From: Emergomyces orientalis
Taxonomy: Eukaryota; Ascomycota; Eurotiomycetes; Onygenales; Ajellomycetaceae
NCBI GenBank assembly: GCA_002110485.1
Contig: MOWL01000006.1
Span: forward strand, 62,001 to 126,000
Direction of reading: 5' to 3'
Length of the DNA stretch: 64,000 nucleotides
In this document: piece by piece, positions 25,078-37,861 of the stretch
How positions within the stretch are numbered: the first letter of the stretch is position 1
Layout: each line of letters starts with the position of its first letter
The notes under the pieces: generated by a model
Told to the model about the DNA's origin: nothing
Databases searched by the model: none
The model's input: the letters and a program-made list of their open reading frames with translations, nothing else
Made by a program: the position numbers and the translations under genes

Positions 25078-28000
25078 ACATGAGTGGTAAGGGAGGCCTG
25101 TTATTATGAGGTTTTTAAGAACTCCGCTTGGAAAAACCTTTGGATCTATTATTTCCCCCCCCCCCCTCTTCTTTTTTCTATATTTATCACCATCGAAATA
25201 GATATGTCGAACGCTTTTCATTTTGTCACTGTTAATATTTTAACTGATTTTCATTTGAGATGATTGCATGTTTTCATGAGGTTTTGTTTTGTTTTTTATT
25301 TTCTGTTTCTGTCCCAATCATCTCTGGCGCTATGGACTCGGGTTATCCCCTTTTCGATTTACATTTGTTTGCACATACTGCACTTCCTGTTACTGCATTT
25401 TTCCACGCCATATGGGACATTGTATATATACATCATTAGTTCGAAGAGTGTCCGGGATATATTTTTATTTTTCTATATTCTCGATGATATGTCTTTGCTA
25501 TCCCCGCACCCCTGCACAATGTTAATGGTCTTGGCTGGGCTGGTCCGGATGACGGATTCGTTGTTACCCACATACATCGCTACAAATTACCGATATTGAT
25601 TTGCCAATATTCCCTTCCATGATAAAGGGTTCAACTTCCCCCATACTTCGTATTTATATGATAAAGGGCTGTGTTTTTATCCCCCGTTGACAAGAAGGGC
25701 TTGCAGAGTGAGCTGCTCGCTGTTGGCCAACGTCACATCAGGCAAGCAAGCGTCTTGTCCGGAGTTGCTTAATTTAAATCCTCCAATCCCTCTTAACTAG
25801 ATCCTAGAAAGAAAAGAAGCGAGTGATTCTGCCACGGAAACTGAAGAGAGAAAAAAAAAAAGTCCCCAACATTGCACATGTTAAATTTTTGTCTGACAGG
25901 GGCTCAGGGCCAGAATAATACATGGCTGCCCGGTCCAGTCCGCACACAAACCCCCCCTTATCCTGGGGCCCCCAATCGATTCTCTCTTATGCTCGTAAAA
26001 CCCCGTATTCGAATATGTATAATTGCGTGATGTAACACGGGTGACCCTGGCTAGAAGCAACAGAAGGAAACACAAAAAAACCCAAGGCTATGGCCAGACT
26101 GGGAATTAATGGGCTGCGAGTTTAGAGATGTATGCTTTGCAGAACAGCCTATGGGGATTTTACATCACGAGGACAAGATGGGGATAATATGATGGACAAC
26201 CACCCTGGCTACCTAGGCATCCATTCACCGTATCGGACAGCGGGTGATGTGCCATGCGGGTCAGGTTTGGATTTTGCTTTGCTTTTCCAAGAGTTCTTTT
26301 TGTTAAATGCTCAAAGTGAGAAGTGGTAGTCGGGGGTATTTGGGGTATTTGAAATCTGATCTGAAAAGATCCTGCCCAATTAGATTTTAGTCGGGATTCT
26401 ATTTTAAGCTGCAGCCAAAATCCTGCAGGATGAGGAGCCTGGGGGAATAATAACTGGTAATGTTTTGGATTAATGGAGTTTTTTTGGGTGGAAAAGGGTT
26501 GGGCGACTTTGCGAACAGGGAGTTCAAAGAGGCTGATAGGTGTCTGTCAGTTTCATTCGTGGACGGCTTCGCTGCGAGAAGCTTTCGGAGAAACGAGCCA
26601 TCCTATCCTCAGTCGGGAAAGTTAATTTGACAGGGAAACTGGGCTGAGTTCAGGGTTCAATTAACTCTGCAACATTGCTCTTATTAGTGGTTCTGCGTGA
26701 GATAAAGAAGCGACACGGCAAAGACGGAATCTGCTGGACACGATCATACTGGGCCTTTTACTGCTGTCGAAACATTAACGCCAACGAAACAGTTTCGACC
26801 TTCAACGAGTCAAAGTTTCGCTTGGGTTGGTTATTTTAGTAACAAACTGGTGGTGGGTGGAGATTCGCCTTATTAAGGTTTGAGGTTAATTAAGTATGGA
26901 GAAGGCTCCATCGATCTGGACTTTTTGTTTCTTTCAGATATGAATAGAAATCAACTGTGACAAAATGGTACTGGTGCATGAACAGATATGAAATATTCAA
27001 CAGCAAGAGTCATATCAGTTGTCATTCCACCGAATAATACGTCGCCAAGGGTAATGTCGAGGCCATGTGAACGCATGAAGTATTAGAACCCTAAGCAATA
27101 GAAACATCTCGTCCCATGCAGGTTCAGCAGTAAGAGCCATCAAGTAATGAACGACGATCTTATCAATGAACCATATCATTTCGCAAGGGTGGTTACATAT
27201 TTATCTAATTTTTCAGGGTTAATTAATTCCCTCTGCGGCGGGTGGCCGTATGGGCCGGGGCATCTGGGAACTTCTCCCCCTAGCTATTTGCGTGAGCAAG
27301 CTGAGAGGCACAAAGTGTCACCCACCGGTTCTGAACTTGGTTTGCAAGCACTGGGAGCAACACAACCCAACAGCCCTTGCGGAAACCGTGCAGAGAGAAA
27401 CCAGGAACAACATGCTAACCAGGGTATACATAGCCCAACAACACGGCGCCAATTGTGGTAGGGATATGGATCTGGATACTATATGCATGTACAGGCAAGC
27501 CAACCTGGTGGTTCAAATGCAGCACGAACTCGAGATTTAGTTTGCTAGGTTGATAGTTAAACTGGATGTTAGTTGAGCTTGAAGAATAGCAGCCCACAAG
27601 ACAGTATTGATATACAACCCCGAGGAACAAACAGATCGAGGAACTATATAAGGGCGGGGGTATGGTGTCTGGCAGCTCGTTACCCTTCTCTGTTAACGTT
27701 CGACCGCCGCTGAGGAACACCCAATTTCCGAACAAGTTGCTTATTGTCAAACACCTGATTATTAATCAAGCGCCAAACGGATGCATCGAACCATTCAAAT
27801 CTCCACCAAATACGCCACTCCATCTACTATCGTTATTTTTCTCCTAGTTTCCGCCTAATTTGGATATTTCATTTGGTATATGACAGACTATTGATTATTG
27901 TATGTAACATGCCCCTATATGGGCATATTTTGTAATATAGCTAGCGAGAGATTCATGGTTATAAAAAGCCGTGGAAAACCTGTAGATATGGGGAAGAGGG

Positions 28001-31000
28001 GAGCCCAAAAAAAAATTCAATTTTTAACTTCACTTTTTCATTCGTACGCGAACATTCTACCATTTAAAAATCTCTCATACTTATTGCCGAACGTAGATCC
28101 CCCACAATGGCACCGATCAGGGTTCTGTGCTGAATGCGGAGTCAAAAAATAAAATAAAATAAAAATGAATTGACTCTCCTCAGCTTCAAGACAAACCACT
28201 AGCTAGCTCTAACGCTCGAGCTCAAGCTTGCATCACCGTGTTGGATAAAATGAGGGGAAGTTACTTATACCCAATCTCCGCGGACAAGGGTAAATTTGGG
28301 TACTGTTTTCTGCCGTTGCGTTTTCCAGTTATTTATTGGCTGAAAAGTCCCAAGTCCAGAAAATCAACTCGGTTAGGTATTGGATAATTTGAGGCGGTGA
28401 ACAAAGGGTGTGCTAGTTTTTCATCTATCCTGTATCATGGGGATGTGAGGGGAAAGAAATAAACTCTGTGCTGAGGGGGCGGGGGTCCGAAAGTCGATGG
28501 GAACCCCCGCATACAATTAACTAATTCATCTGGTATATTGTTGGAGAATAATGATATAGAGCGGAGAAAGAACAGCCCACGCAGTTGTTTTGATCAAGAC
28601 AATTTTGCGAGTTACATGTCTGTCCGACAAACAAGAGATCGTCGGGTTGATTCCAGGACATTGCATGGCGCTAAGCATCGCGCTAGTTACTATCTAAATC
28701 GATCAATTGAATGCCAGCGATTTTGCGCCCATGTCTGAATGCGACATGGAGGTGTTGCATCAGAGTAACAGACAGCCTTCGCTTCTCAAGTCACATAAGA
28801 GAAAATAGCACAGACCTTTCTGCTTGCTTCGGCTTGTCCAGTTTTACTCCATGGTCTCTTATTTTTAGATTTTTTTTTGTTCTATTTTATTTGTTCGTCG
28901 GACAGGTGGCGAATACTACCAGTTCCCAACAGGAACAGCAACATCGCTGAGAAGGGCGGTAACTATTGTTGGTAAGCAACAAGCTGACCTGTTGATAAAT
29001 ATTATCCTAAACCAATCTCCGCGGGTAAAACGGATGTCAAGCAGTGAGCAAACAGATAATGCCCCAACAATTGCCAGGTCAGTGAGCTGAAAGATGTTTA
29101 GGCGCCAACCAGTTCTCTTTCTTTCACTGCAAGCAACCCATCCCATCAGTGCGGTGCAATCTAGCTCAATGATCCTTTCTCCGCACTCAAATGAACTTGA
29201 TTCTTCTCCCAAAAGTGGCAAAGCCTATTGAAACTCTCAAGAACTGATGGATCATTGCCACGTCGGGCTAACAACAAAAATGTTTCCTAGGCCGAAGTCT
29301 ACATGTCCTTGTGATGGTAGCGAAGAAGAAAATTACAGTCTGTTAAGTTCAGTTGTTTTTAAGTTGGTCTGCTTCAGCATCTATTACCTTCTCCGGCGGC
29401 ATGCAGGCTCTGAGACGAATCTTGTGGTCGCTGTTGTTAATATTTATGTCCAGTGTCTCTTTCCAAGGAGACTCTTTTCAAAAGAGCCTGCACCTTGCTC
29501 TGAATCACCTCTTGTCGCCTCTATAAGCTAATAATATGAGTTAATACATACATTAATCTTGAAAAGTAAACCATGCATATGCTCGAGGAATAGGGATCCT
29601 TCTTCTTTCTTTTTCCTTTTCTCTTTTTTGATCTTTATATTATTCTTGGGTAATGCGCCCCCACCAACAACTCCACACCTGCAACTGTTGATATACTCCC
29701 AAGATCTTAATTTGGAGTCATTAACTACAGAGACACCCTTCTCTGAAAGAAAAAAGAAAGAAAAAATAGATTTCTGGAAAAACTAGAAATAGTTTTGGAC
29801 ATTGCGCTTCATCGAAAGGCTCAATTGAATTGTTTTCTCGAAAACCGACTGACATCGAAGCTTCCAAAGGGAGTTCTCCGAATGGCTCTGTGGGGCGTTG
29901 ATCACCATTGTGGGGACTCTATGGAGTATCTTAAAAGCTCCACATAGCACCCAATGGCCAAAAAGCCTTCACAATCTGGATTTTTACCCCTGAGAGTCTT
30001 GTGTTTGCTCTTCCCACCAAGGGTTTTCACCGTCCTTTTCCTCTGGGGTAAATGCAAGATAGGAAGGCAATGACATTAGATCTCTTTATTTCTCATTCTT
30101 TTCGGCGGTTTGTGCTCTGAAATCCAAACCGAATAATATACTTGAATTTGAGAAGTGACGAGACATACGAGAGCAGATCTTGTTGATCCCTTTCATCCTC
30201 TTATCCTCGATACCTATGTGTACCGAGCCACCCGAGTAGGTGCGGTTAGTACAGGTATGCTCATCGGCTGTACATGAGACGGAGCATAGCCTCAACTACC
30301 TCATTCATCTCCACCCTCTCGACTGTCCTTAACGAGTATTTCGAAGCTGGCCATTTGTTGGCGGTTAAAAATAACCATGGACATATCACACTATCCCAAA
30401 TAGGGCTAGAAATTCCCCAGTTTTCCCAATTTAGCGCTGGAGCTTCAACCTAAATTCAGCCGCGGAAATCATGATCTGTGATGTCGAAATCCCATAATGG
30501 GGTTGTGTTCGAGCTTTCTGGCACTTCCTGGCGGCCAAACAACACACAGCCATTGACATTTCATCATGCTAACTAGCCAGGTGTATAATCACAAGTTAGC
30601 GAAGCATTCCAAACTTGCTACCCGCTCTGCAAATGGCAGAGGAAAGGGACCGTGTTTGGATCTTTGATGTTTCTGATCCCCACCCAACTCGCGGACTGAT
30701 GCTTCTCTCAGCCGCTCCCGCCAAGCATGAGCATGGATGAATTCAAGGCCGCAGACAGGTGCCGATCACACTACTTCTCTCGAAGTTTTGGCTGTTTCGG
30801 TAAGTGGGGCGTGTCGCTGGACCAGTTGGATGGATAATCCAAAAGAATTTACGAAAGGTTACCCCTATCCTCATATATGAGCATGGTTGCGTGAATTTGT
30901 GGAACTTTTGATATTTGTTTTACTTCTGCTATCAAACCCTGCACTTCATCCCTATTTGATTAGGCTTCGTTGGATGGGCAAACACAAGGATATTTTTATT

Positions 31001-31036
31001 TTTATTTTAGGGACAGGGAAGACCTTATTTCCAAAG
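25078..31036. other. 6-kb gene desert
   Basis: No credible exon was found on either strand. Frames are under about 115 codons, disagree with each other and show no motif. Composition is AT-leaning with scattered homopolymers. I saw no reverse transcriptase, transposase, integrase or clear terminal repeats, but a degraded transposon could be missed by eye. The first few hundred bases should hold the GT90 3' UTR and the last few hundred the GH43 promoter. Confidence 0.45.
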
Positions 31037-32190
31037 ATGCGCAAACTTCTTCGGTCATTAAATTCCATTTTGACACTTTCCTATGCTATAAATGCTGTCG
31101 ACGCGACGCTATTTCGACTCCGCTTTGCCGAACCTGGCCCACACCAGGTGATTTCGAAAGATTTTCCTGATCCGGGATTCCTGAAGGTTGGTGCTGATTG
31201 GTATGCATTTGGCACCAACGCATACAACAAAAGGGTGCAGGTAGCAAAATCCAGCGATTTTGAAAACTGGACAGTGCTTAACACCGACGCCTTGGCTAGC
31301 CTTGGACCATGGGAAACGCCACTTGACCATTGGGCTCCAGATGTTATTTTGAGGGTATGTTGATGATTATGCAAACTATTCCCTTTATGCGAGGTAACTC
31401 TACGAGGGCAAAATTTGCGGCATGGGCTATTCATGATATTTCCACAAATAAATTACGACTCTGACTTCATGGAACCCCTTGGTAGTTTTAGTCGTTGTCA
31501 CCGGACTAACTCAACTAATAGGACGATGGAAGACTGGTCCTCTACTACTCTGGAAGACCCAAAGAATTCCCCCGCCACCACTGCGTCGCGGCAGCCATCT
31601 CTGAAGGGCAGGATCCCGCGGGCCCCTACCACCCCCTTGAAAAGCCATTCGCCTGCCATATGGAAAAGGGTGGGTCGATCGACTCAGCCGGCTTTCTCGA
31701 CAAAGACGCTTCCCGCTGGGTCGTGTATAAAGTAGACGGCAACAGCATCGGAAATGGGGGTGTTTGCAGAAACAGCATTCCACCAATAGTTCCAACACCC
31801 ATCTACCTGCAGAAAGTGGAATGTGACGGCGTAACTAAAATCGGCGACCCAATCACGATTCTCGACCGCGATGAGAGCGACGGCCCACTGATTGAGGCGC
31901 CCAGTCTGGTACTTTCGGCAGAGGGGCTGTATTTTCTCTTTTACTCGTCGCACTGTTGGACATCTCCCGAGTATGACGTGCGATATGCGACGTCACGGTC
32001 GATTACGGGTCCATATGTGAAAGCGGCGGAACCGCTGATTAAATCTGGTGACTATGGATTGAAGGCTCCCGGCGGGGCGACTATTGCGGACAATGGGGAG
32101 AGGATTCTATTCCATGCTAACTGCCCAGCTGGCAGGTGTACGTATGCGGCAAACCTTGAAATCAAGGGCAAGACTGCAAAGATAGGATAA
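31037..32190 (+). CDS. secreted glycoside hydrolase family 43 protein
   Basis: Two exons, 31037-31354 and 31522-32190. The 167-nt intron (donor GTATGT, ACTAAC near the 3' end, acceptor AATAG) joins HWAPDVILR to DDGRLVLYYSG, a standard GH43 segment, and gives 328 residues. Residues 1-23 look like a signal peptide, so the enzyme is probably secreted. GH43 is a five-bladed propeller, and its three catalytic acids are visible: base Asp45 in FPDPGFL, pKa-modulating Asp160 in GSIDSAGF and acid Glu231 in IEAPSLV. GH43 enzymes cleave arabinan, arabinoxylan or xylan side chains. The exact substrate is not clear. An earlier ATG at 30887 in the same frame would place extra sequence before the signal peptide and is less likely. 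Confidence 0.88.
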
Positions 32191-33998
32191 TACTTTGCCC
32201 AGGAAATAGAGTATACCTATGTAGCGGCACACCTTTTTTTTTCTGTTTTTTTTTTTTTCTTTTTTCATGTTTTGGCATGATATGTACCATTAATTAAACT
32301 AACCCTGTAGTATTTGAACTAGTCTATACATTGTGTCTATGTCACCAGGGGTGGCGCCTTTTCGAAGAACCCCTGATCTCCCAAAGTATCTTGATATAGC
32401 TTGGTGCTGCGAATTGCACGGCTCATCGTCACGTCGTAGATTTATCGAGGGACATATTGCTTCAGTACTATTGAGTTGAATGATATTTGTTTTAAAACGC
32501 TACACAACCGAGGTCAAGTTCCTTAGGCCAAGCTAAACTCCTTTCCTAAAGCAAGTAATTAGGCAAAATTCGTAATAGGCTAATGTGTATGTGTGCATGT
32601 AGCCATAAAAATATCGGATTCTTTGGTTGAGAAAGCATTTCAAGAATAATACTGGAATTTTACGTCCATAGAAGCCTAATAAGACAGACTCCTTGAATGA
32701 TTCCAGAGTGTCAGGCGAGCTTCAAATTGGAGGCAAACGCTCTGAAATCGGTCAATAATAACAGACAGTTTCTTGAATGCCTCTTAGCATTGAACACCCC
32801 CTTGACCTCTCGTTACTTGTTTCATGGATAGTCGAGCTGTCAAAAGTTCAAAATTCTTCTGCAGGTTGTCAATTTAAACAGTTGTTTAGAATGCACGAAC
32901 GGCAAGCCATCTGTAACTGCGACATCCAGTATACACCCGGCAATTACCCCGAGTCTTTGCATATCACTAATCAAAGGCCTGATAAGCACATGATGGCTAT
33001 GTACAGAAAAATGGATGAAGGCGGGGAGAGAACTGATGCTGATTTGGGGGCACTCGACCCAGTACGGATACCGCGAAGCGATTGGCGGCGGGGCATATCG
33101 ATGTTATATCAATTGCAGAATTAGCACGCCGGCTCGGGGATAGTTCTCCACATCGTCCACTGCTTCGGTGCGAATTCATTGCGAATTCATTCATTGTTGT
33201 TGCTTCAAGGTGCCTTTGAGTTGTTCTATATATAACCAGGTAACAAACTCGCTTGATGACTAAGCGCTGCATCAGTTTCACGTGACTTCTTTACAGACCA
33301 GCATTCGCCAACCTCCTCTTGAGGCCATCGCCAACTCCACACCTCGCTGTCGCCAACATCGTCAACTCTCCTCGACGATCTCACAGCGCCCATTGCTCAG
33401 CTATCCCCCAGACAGATTCTACGTCTTGCTTGACATCTTGGGGATTGATTCTTCTAGGCTTCTTGTAGGTTGCCGAACCTCTTACCTCTTACTCCCTCTT
33501 TCTCCTCCCTACGCGCTCGTGCTGCCCTGCCCTTTGTCTTTCCCCCCATCGCCTCATCAATCATCCGTTGTCTTGTGCTTGTTCACCTCTCCCCGTTTAT
33601 CTTTTCTTTACTCCTTAATTCCTCTCTTTCTTGTCCTCTCTCTCTTTCCAAAACCTCGTCGCCCATCTTGCTCGGTTCCCTTCCCTCTCATCACCCATAC
33701 CTGCCCCTCCACTCTTGACTCTGCCCTCCTCTTACTGCTTTCCTCGAGGCGAATCTCGCGCCTCGTGCTCGCCAGGAAGCTTCTCATTCCTATATATTGT
33801 TTTAATTGATAATATTTCCTCCATACTCTTCTTTCATCGCTATCAGTCGGCGACCCAATTCTCTCGTCACTTTTGGACTCCCTCGTTTCTTCAATCACTT
33901 TTCATCCTCGTCATTTCAATTCTAAATTCCTCATCCTTCGCCCCTCCGTTTCCTTCAACCCCGCTCAATAATTTGAAAATAATACTCTAACCCTCAAA
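32191..33998 (+). promoter_or_regulatory. spacer and pyrimidine-rich leader/promoter of the ARS2-like gene
   Basis: The first kilobase is AT-rich without a supported gene. From about 33280 to 33990 the plus strand is strongly C/T-rich, like the region before hapB. It is probably the core promoter and 5' leader of the next gene. Open frames in it are Ser/Leu/Pro-rich artefacts of the pyrimidine bias. Confidence 0.45.
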
Positions 33999-34070
33999 AT
34001 GTCGACTCATAGCTCCAACTTCCGTCCCTTCAGCCGCCACATTTACGAGTTTTGTCCCCCGGTGACATAA
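33999..34070 (+). other. upstream ORF 1 (23 codons) before the ARS2-like gene
   Basis: An ATG at 33999 opens a 23-codon frame ending with TAA at 34070, about 150 bp before the main start. If the leader is not spliced here, ribosomes would meet it first. Alternatively this could be part of a spliced first exon. The N terminus of the protein is not conserved enough for me to decide. Confidence 0.4.
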
Positions 34071-34179
34071 CTTAGCTAGGCCGATTGTTTGTGCCATCAC
34101 CCACGAGAACAGGCGATAAGATTCCCTAATCCTTAGTACCAGTTTGGAGTCAGCATATTATTTAGGCCGCCCCTGTTGC

Positions 34180-34221
34180 ATGACAACGCCTGAGTGGAAA
34201 CAACAGTGCCTGTGTTCGTGA
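34180..34221 (+). other. upstream ORF 2 overlapping the ARS2 start (TGATG)
   Basis: A 13-codon frame starts at 34180 and its TGA stop shares one base with the presumed main ATG at 34221. The TGATG arrangement would allow termination-coupled reinitiation or limit translation of the main frame. Confidence 0.45.
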
Positions 34222-37200
34222 TGGAGTCATACGATCCCTTCGGGTCCCCCACCGCCACCTCAGCTAAGACTGATGCGAGGTGGAACCGCGAAGAAGATGC
34301 TTTTGGTTCAAGGCCAGCAATGGATTCATATCGCCGAAGGTCGCCTGGTACGTGTACTTTTCATACTGTTGACGGACTCTCATACCTTCTGTGCTTTACC
34401 CTGGCCGCTTTCACCCTTCATTAACAGGTTCTAGCCTCCCAGGACCGTCGTCGCACCGCCACACGTGGTCGATCTCGGTCTCCTGTCGTAATCGATCGGT
34501 ACCAACCTGGTGATCGAGAACGCGCACCTCGTGGCGATGAATATTATACCGCATCCCGAGACCATGCAGCCCGTGACCGAGAAGAGCGCCGTCGTTTACC
34601 CTCCCCTGTGGCAGCAAACATTGACCGATATGTTCCCGGACAAGATTCTACCAAGCCCGTTCTACGAACTAACCCTCTACCGAACCCGTTGTCTCTTGAC
34701 TTCCAAGTGGGATTCAACTGGTTCGCGGAATGGTGGAGGGCAGATCAGGCCATAAAAGAAGAAAAAGAGCGGGCTAAACTCGGTGGAAGACGACCAACTG
34801 ATCGAGTTAAGGGCGAGCGCGAGGCCAGGGAAGACCGCGAAAAGGAACGCACACAGATCCAAGCTGCCTATGACGCATACAAAGCTGAACTACAGATCAA
34901 GATGGCTCGCACTTTTGTCCAACAACATAAATCGGAGGAGTGGTTCAAGGAGAGATATGTTCCCGAAACTAGGGACCCTCTCCGCCAGCGACTGATGGAG
35001 TTCAGAACTGGTGCATACCAACAATGGGAACAAGATGTCGACTCTGGTGTATTTGATGAATTTACCCTGGAAGGCATATACAAAAGTGAAAGCGACGGAG
35101 CAGGTGGTATTATTGAAAAGGAGGAAGGAGAAGCCACAGCAGTGGGAGAAACCCTGAGTGTGCTCGATCTGGTGCCCGCACGGGGAGGAGATTTACGCGA
35201 TGATACCCTTCTCCAACCTGCTCTTTTGATCAAAACTCTGGCGCCCAATGTAAGCCGTGACAAGATCGAAGAGTTCTGCAAAGAACACCTTGGCGAAGGA
35301 GACGGCGGATTCAAATGGCTTAGTTTGAGTGATCCAAACCCTGCCAAAAAATGTCACCGGATGGGTTGGATTATGCTTCATCCAGCAGCAGAAGGTCCAA
35401 CGGTTATTGAAAGAGGCGATGGCAGGGATGAGGAAGGTGAAGAAGTAGATGGCAGTGCGACAAATGGAACTACGAACACCTCTGCTGCTGAAAAGGCTTT
35501 GGAAGCTGTAAACGAAAAGACCATTCATGATCCGATCCGCGGCGACTTTGTATGTCATGTTGGCGTCCACGTCCCACCAACGAACCCTAGAAAAAAAGCA
35601 CTTTGGGATTTGTTCTCCGCCCCTGAACGTATCGAGAGAGATCTTGAGTTAGCTAAACGAATGGTATCGAAACTTGATTCAGAGCTTGGTTCAGGGGACG
35701 GTCTGTCAAAAATCGAACATCGAGTCGAAGAACTACGTGGGAGAGGTTTACTCCAGCCTCCCGTCACTGGTGGTGCAAAGGGAAAGAAAAGTAAGCCGTT
35801 CGAAGCCGATATTGACATGATTCTCTTAGAGGACGGGGAGGCCGAAGAAGGAGAAGAACAGGAAGAGCCCTATGATGAAGAAGCCGACAGCGAGGACCTG
35901 CTCATTAAAAAAAAGCAGCTGGATCTGTTGGTAGAATATCTGCGTCGCGTTTATAACTTCTGCTTTTTCTGCGTGTTTGAGAGCGATTCAATCCACGAGC
36001 TGGTTCGAAAATGTCCTGGTGGACATCTTCGCCGCCCTCGCTCTGGGCTGAGTACCCAAGCTAAAGCCGCCGCAAAGGCTAGCGCTCTCGGTCAGCCGTT
36101 CCCTACGAAGAAAAAAGAAACTGCAGAGGAAGATGAAAACGGAACCTCACCGGTGGATGAGAAAAAGCAACCGCACTTTTCATCAAAGACTGAGCAACAG
36201 ACTCAGCGTGCTTTCAACTGGGTGAAGACGTTTGAGGAAAAGCTCCTTCAAATATTGGAGCCCGAGAATGTGGACTTAAAGAAACTTGGTGGAAAACCCG
36301 TGGATGAGGCTGTAGAGGAAGAGCTTTCGAAATTTGTTAAGCAAGAAGACGAAGCCAAATTCCGCTGCAAAGTACCAGAGTGTACGAAATTATTTAAAGC
36401 CCACCACTTTTGGAGGAAGCATGTCGAAAAACGCCACCCGGAATGGTACAGTGACATCCGCAAAGATGTAAGTTGAAAGAACAACCCCTCTTATATTTTT
36501 GCTCATCCTACTAATACAGTGGTCTAGCTTCTCTTGGTCAATGCCTACGTCCTCGACCCAGCACATATATCCCCTTCAAGGTCTGATGCTACTAGCAACG
36601 GCCATTTCCCATATTCATCCGGCCATATGCCCACCGGAACACCTCGTGGATTCAATCTCGCGAACATGCCATTTGGCTTTGGAGCGGGCAATGCACCAAT
36701 GCCTGGCGGTCCCCCATTCTCGGGTCTACCGCCATCCACTGCAGGATTTACTGGGTTCATGAATGCAGCCGGCCACCCTGGGGGCTGGACTGGTAATGGA
36801 CTCACAATGACAGGTGCTGCAGGCTCTGGAGACCCGTCAGCCTTGCATAACCCTGGAGTTATTCGACGTGGTAACCGCTATGGTGGGAATAGAATGGGTC
36901 CATATGACCGGCGGGGAGGCCGTTTCGGTTCGGGAGGCCCAGGTGGCAGCGTGGGTGGCAACGACCGACTTAGCCCCATTCGAATGGGCGGCATGTTCAT
37001 GGCTGGTGGTCGCCTACCTCCAAACACCGGCGCAGCATACATACCACCCGGCCACCCAGCCGCAATCGCTGCTGGTACGGGTGGTGGCGGGTTTGGTCCA
37101 GGAAGCGGCCGATGGGGTGATAGTGCAGGCGGGAACACACAGGCCATGGGCCCAAAAGAAGCAGTACAGGGCCGGAGCTTGAAGAGTTATGAGGATCTCG

Positions 37201-37241
37201 ATGCAGTCGGTGGAGCTGGAAGTGGGGAGTTGAATTATTGA
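34221..37241 (+). CDS. ARS2/SERRATE-like zinc-finger protein
   Basis: Three exons: 34221-34347, 34435-36467 and 36528-37241, giving about 957 residues. Intron 1 (87 nt, donor GTACGT) must use acceptor TTCTAG at 34434 to keep the RDRRR/RSRSP-rich N terminus in frame. Intron 2 (60 nt, donor GTAAGT, acceptor TCTAG) restores RKD-LLLVNAYVLDPAHI. A SERRATE/Ars2 N-terminal domain follows the Arg-rich start (FNWFAEWWRADQAIKEEKER). The long central region includes YLRRVYNFCFFC and a single C2H2 finger, C687-x4-C692-x12-H705-x4-H710, next to HPEWY. The C terminus is Gly/Arg/Pro-rich. ARS2 homologues bind the nuclear cap-binding complex and act in RNA processing, decay and small-RNA pathways; Schizosaccharomyces Pir2 is the nearest well-studied fungal case. 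The family call is strong. The first exon is less sure because of the upstream ATGs. Confidence 0.88.
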
Positions 37242-37861
37242 TTCGATCGATATTATTTTACTTTCTTTCCATTTCCCTTTAAACTTTTCTGTTTCTTATA
37301 TTGTTCACACATTACAAATTTGTCTGAAAGCAGTTTCTCCCAGCTTCGCTTGTTTTGTTTCGTCTCTTTTCCCTACTTTCTTTCCCCAAATCTAATCAGG
37401 GCGGAATGTGTATTCATATCTATCAATGTTCTACCTTATTTTTTATCATATCTTTACCCTTCTCTCTTATGAATAAACTCTGTTGCTCAAAAAAGAATGG
37501 ATGGATTAGTGATGGGTGTAAAACCAACCAGCAGATATACTTATACTTCCTCTCGTAGTGTCTTAGTGTATCTTGTCTTAATTCCTTAACAGATTCATCA
37601 GATAGATACCTTCAAAGGAGAAAGGAGAACACGGAGTATATTATATTTATTTAGCCACGCCCACAATGCATGATCTCTAAACAGTAATTGCAGCGCCCAA
37701 TGGCCCGTCATTCTCGAGTAAGCCACTCTAACATTTCGGGCAATATAGTTCTCATTGCAGCTTGGAAAAGTCATACAAAACTAAAACGTAATACCTCCTA
37801 CGGCCCTATAGAAAAAATACCGGCCTATATAGGGATGTCATAATGATTGTTAGGACGTCAG
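37242..37861. other. convergent 3' spacer
   Basis: The ARS2-like gene and the next gene converge across 620 bp. The stretch is T-rich on the plus strand at its left side and holds no gene, so both 3' UTRs and terminators should lie here. Confidence 0.5.
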
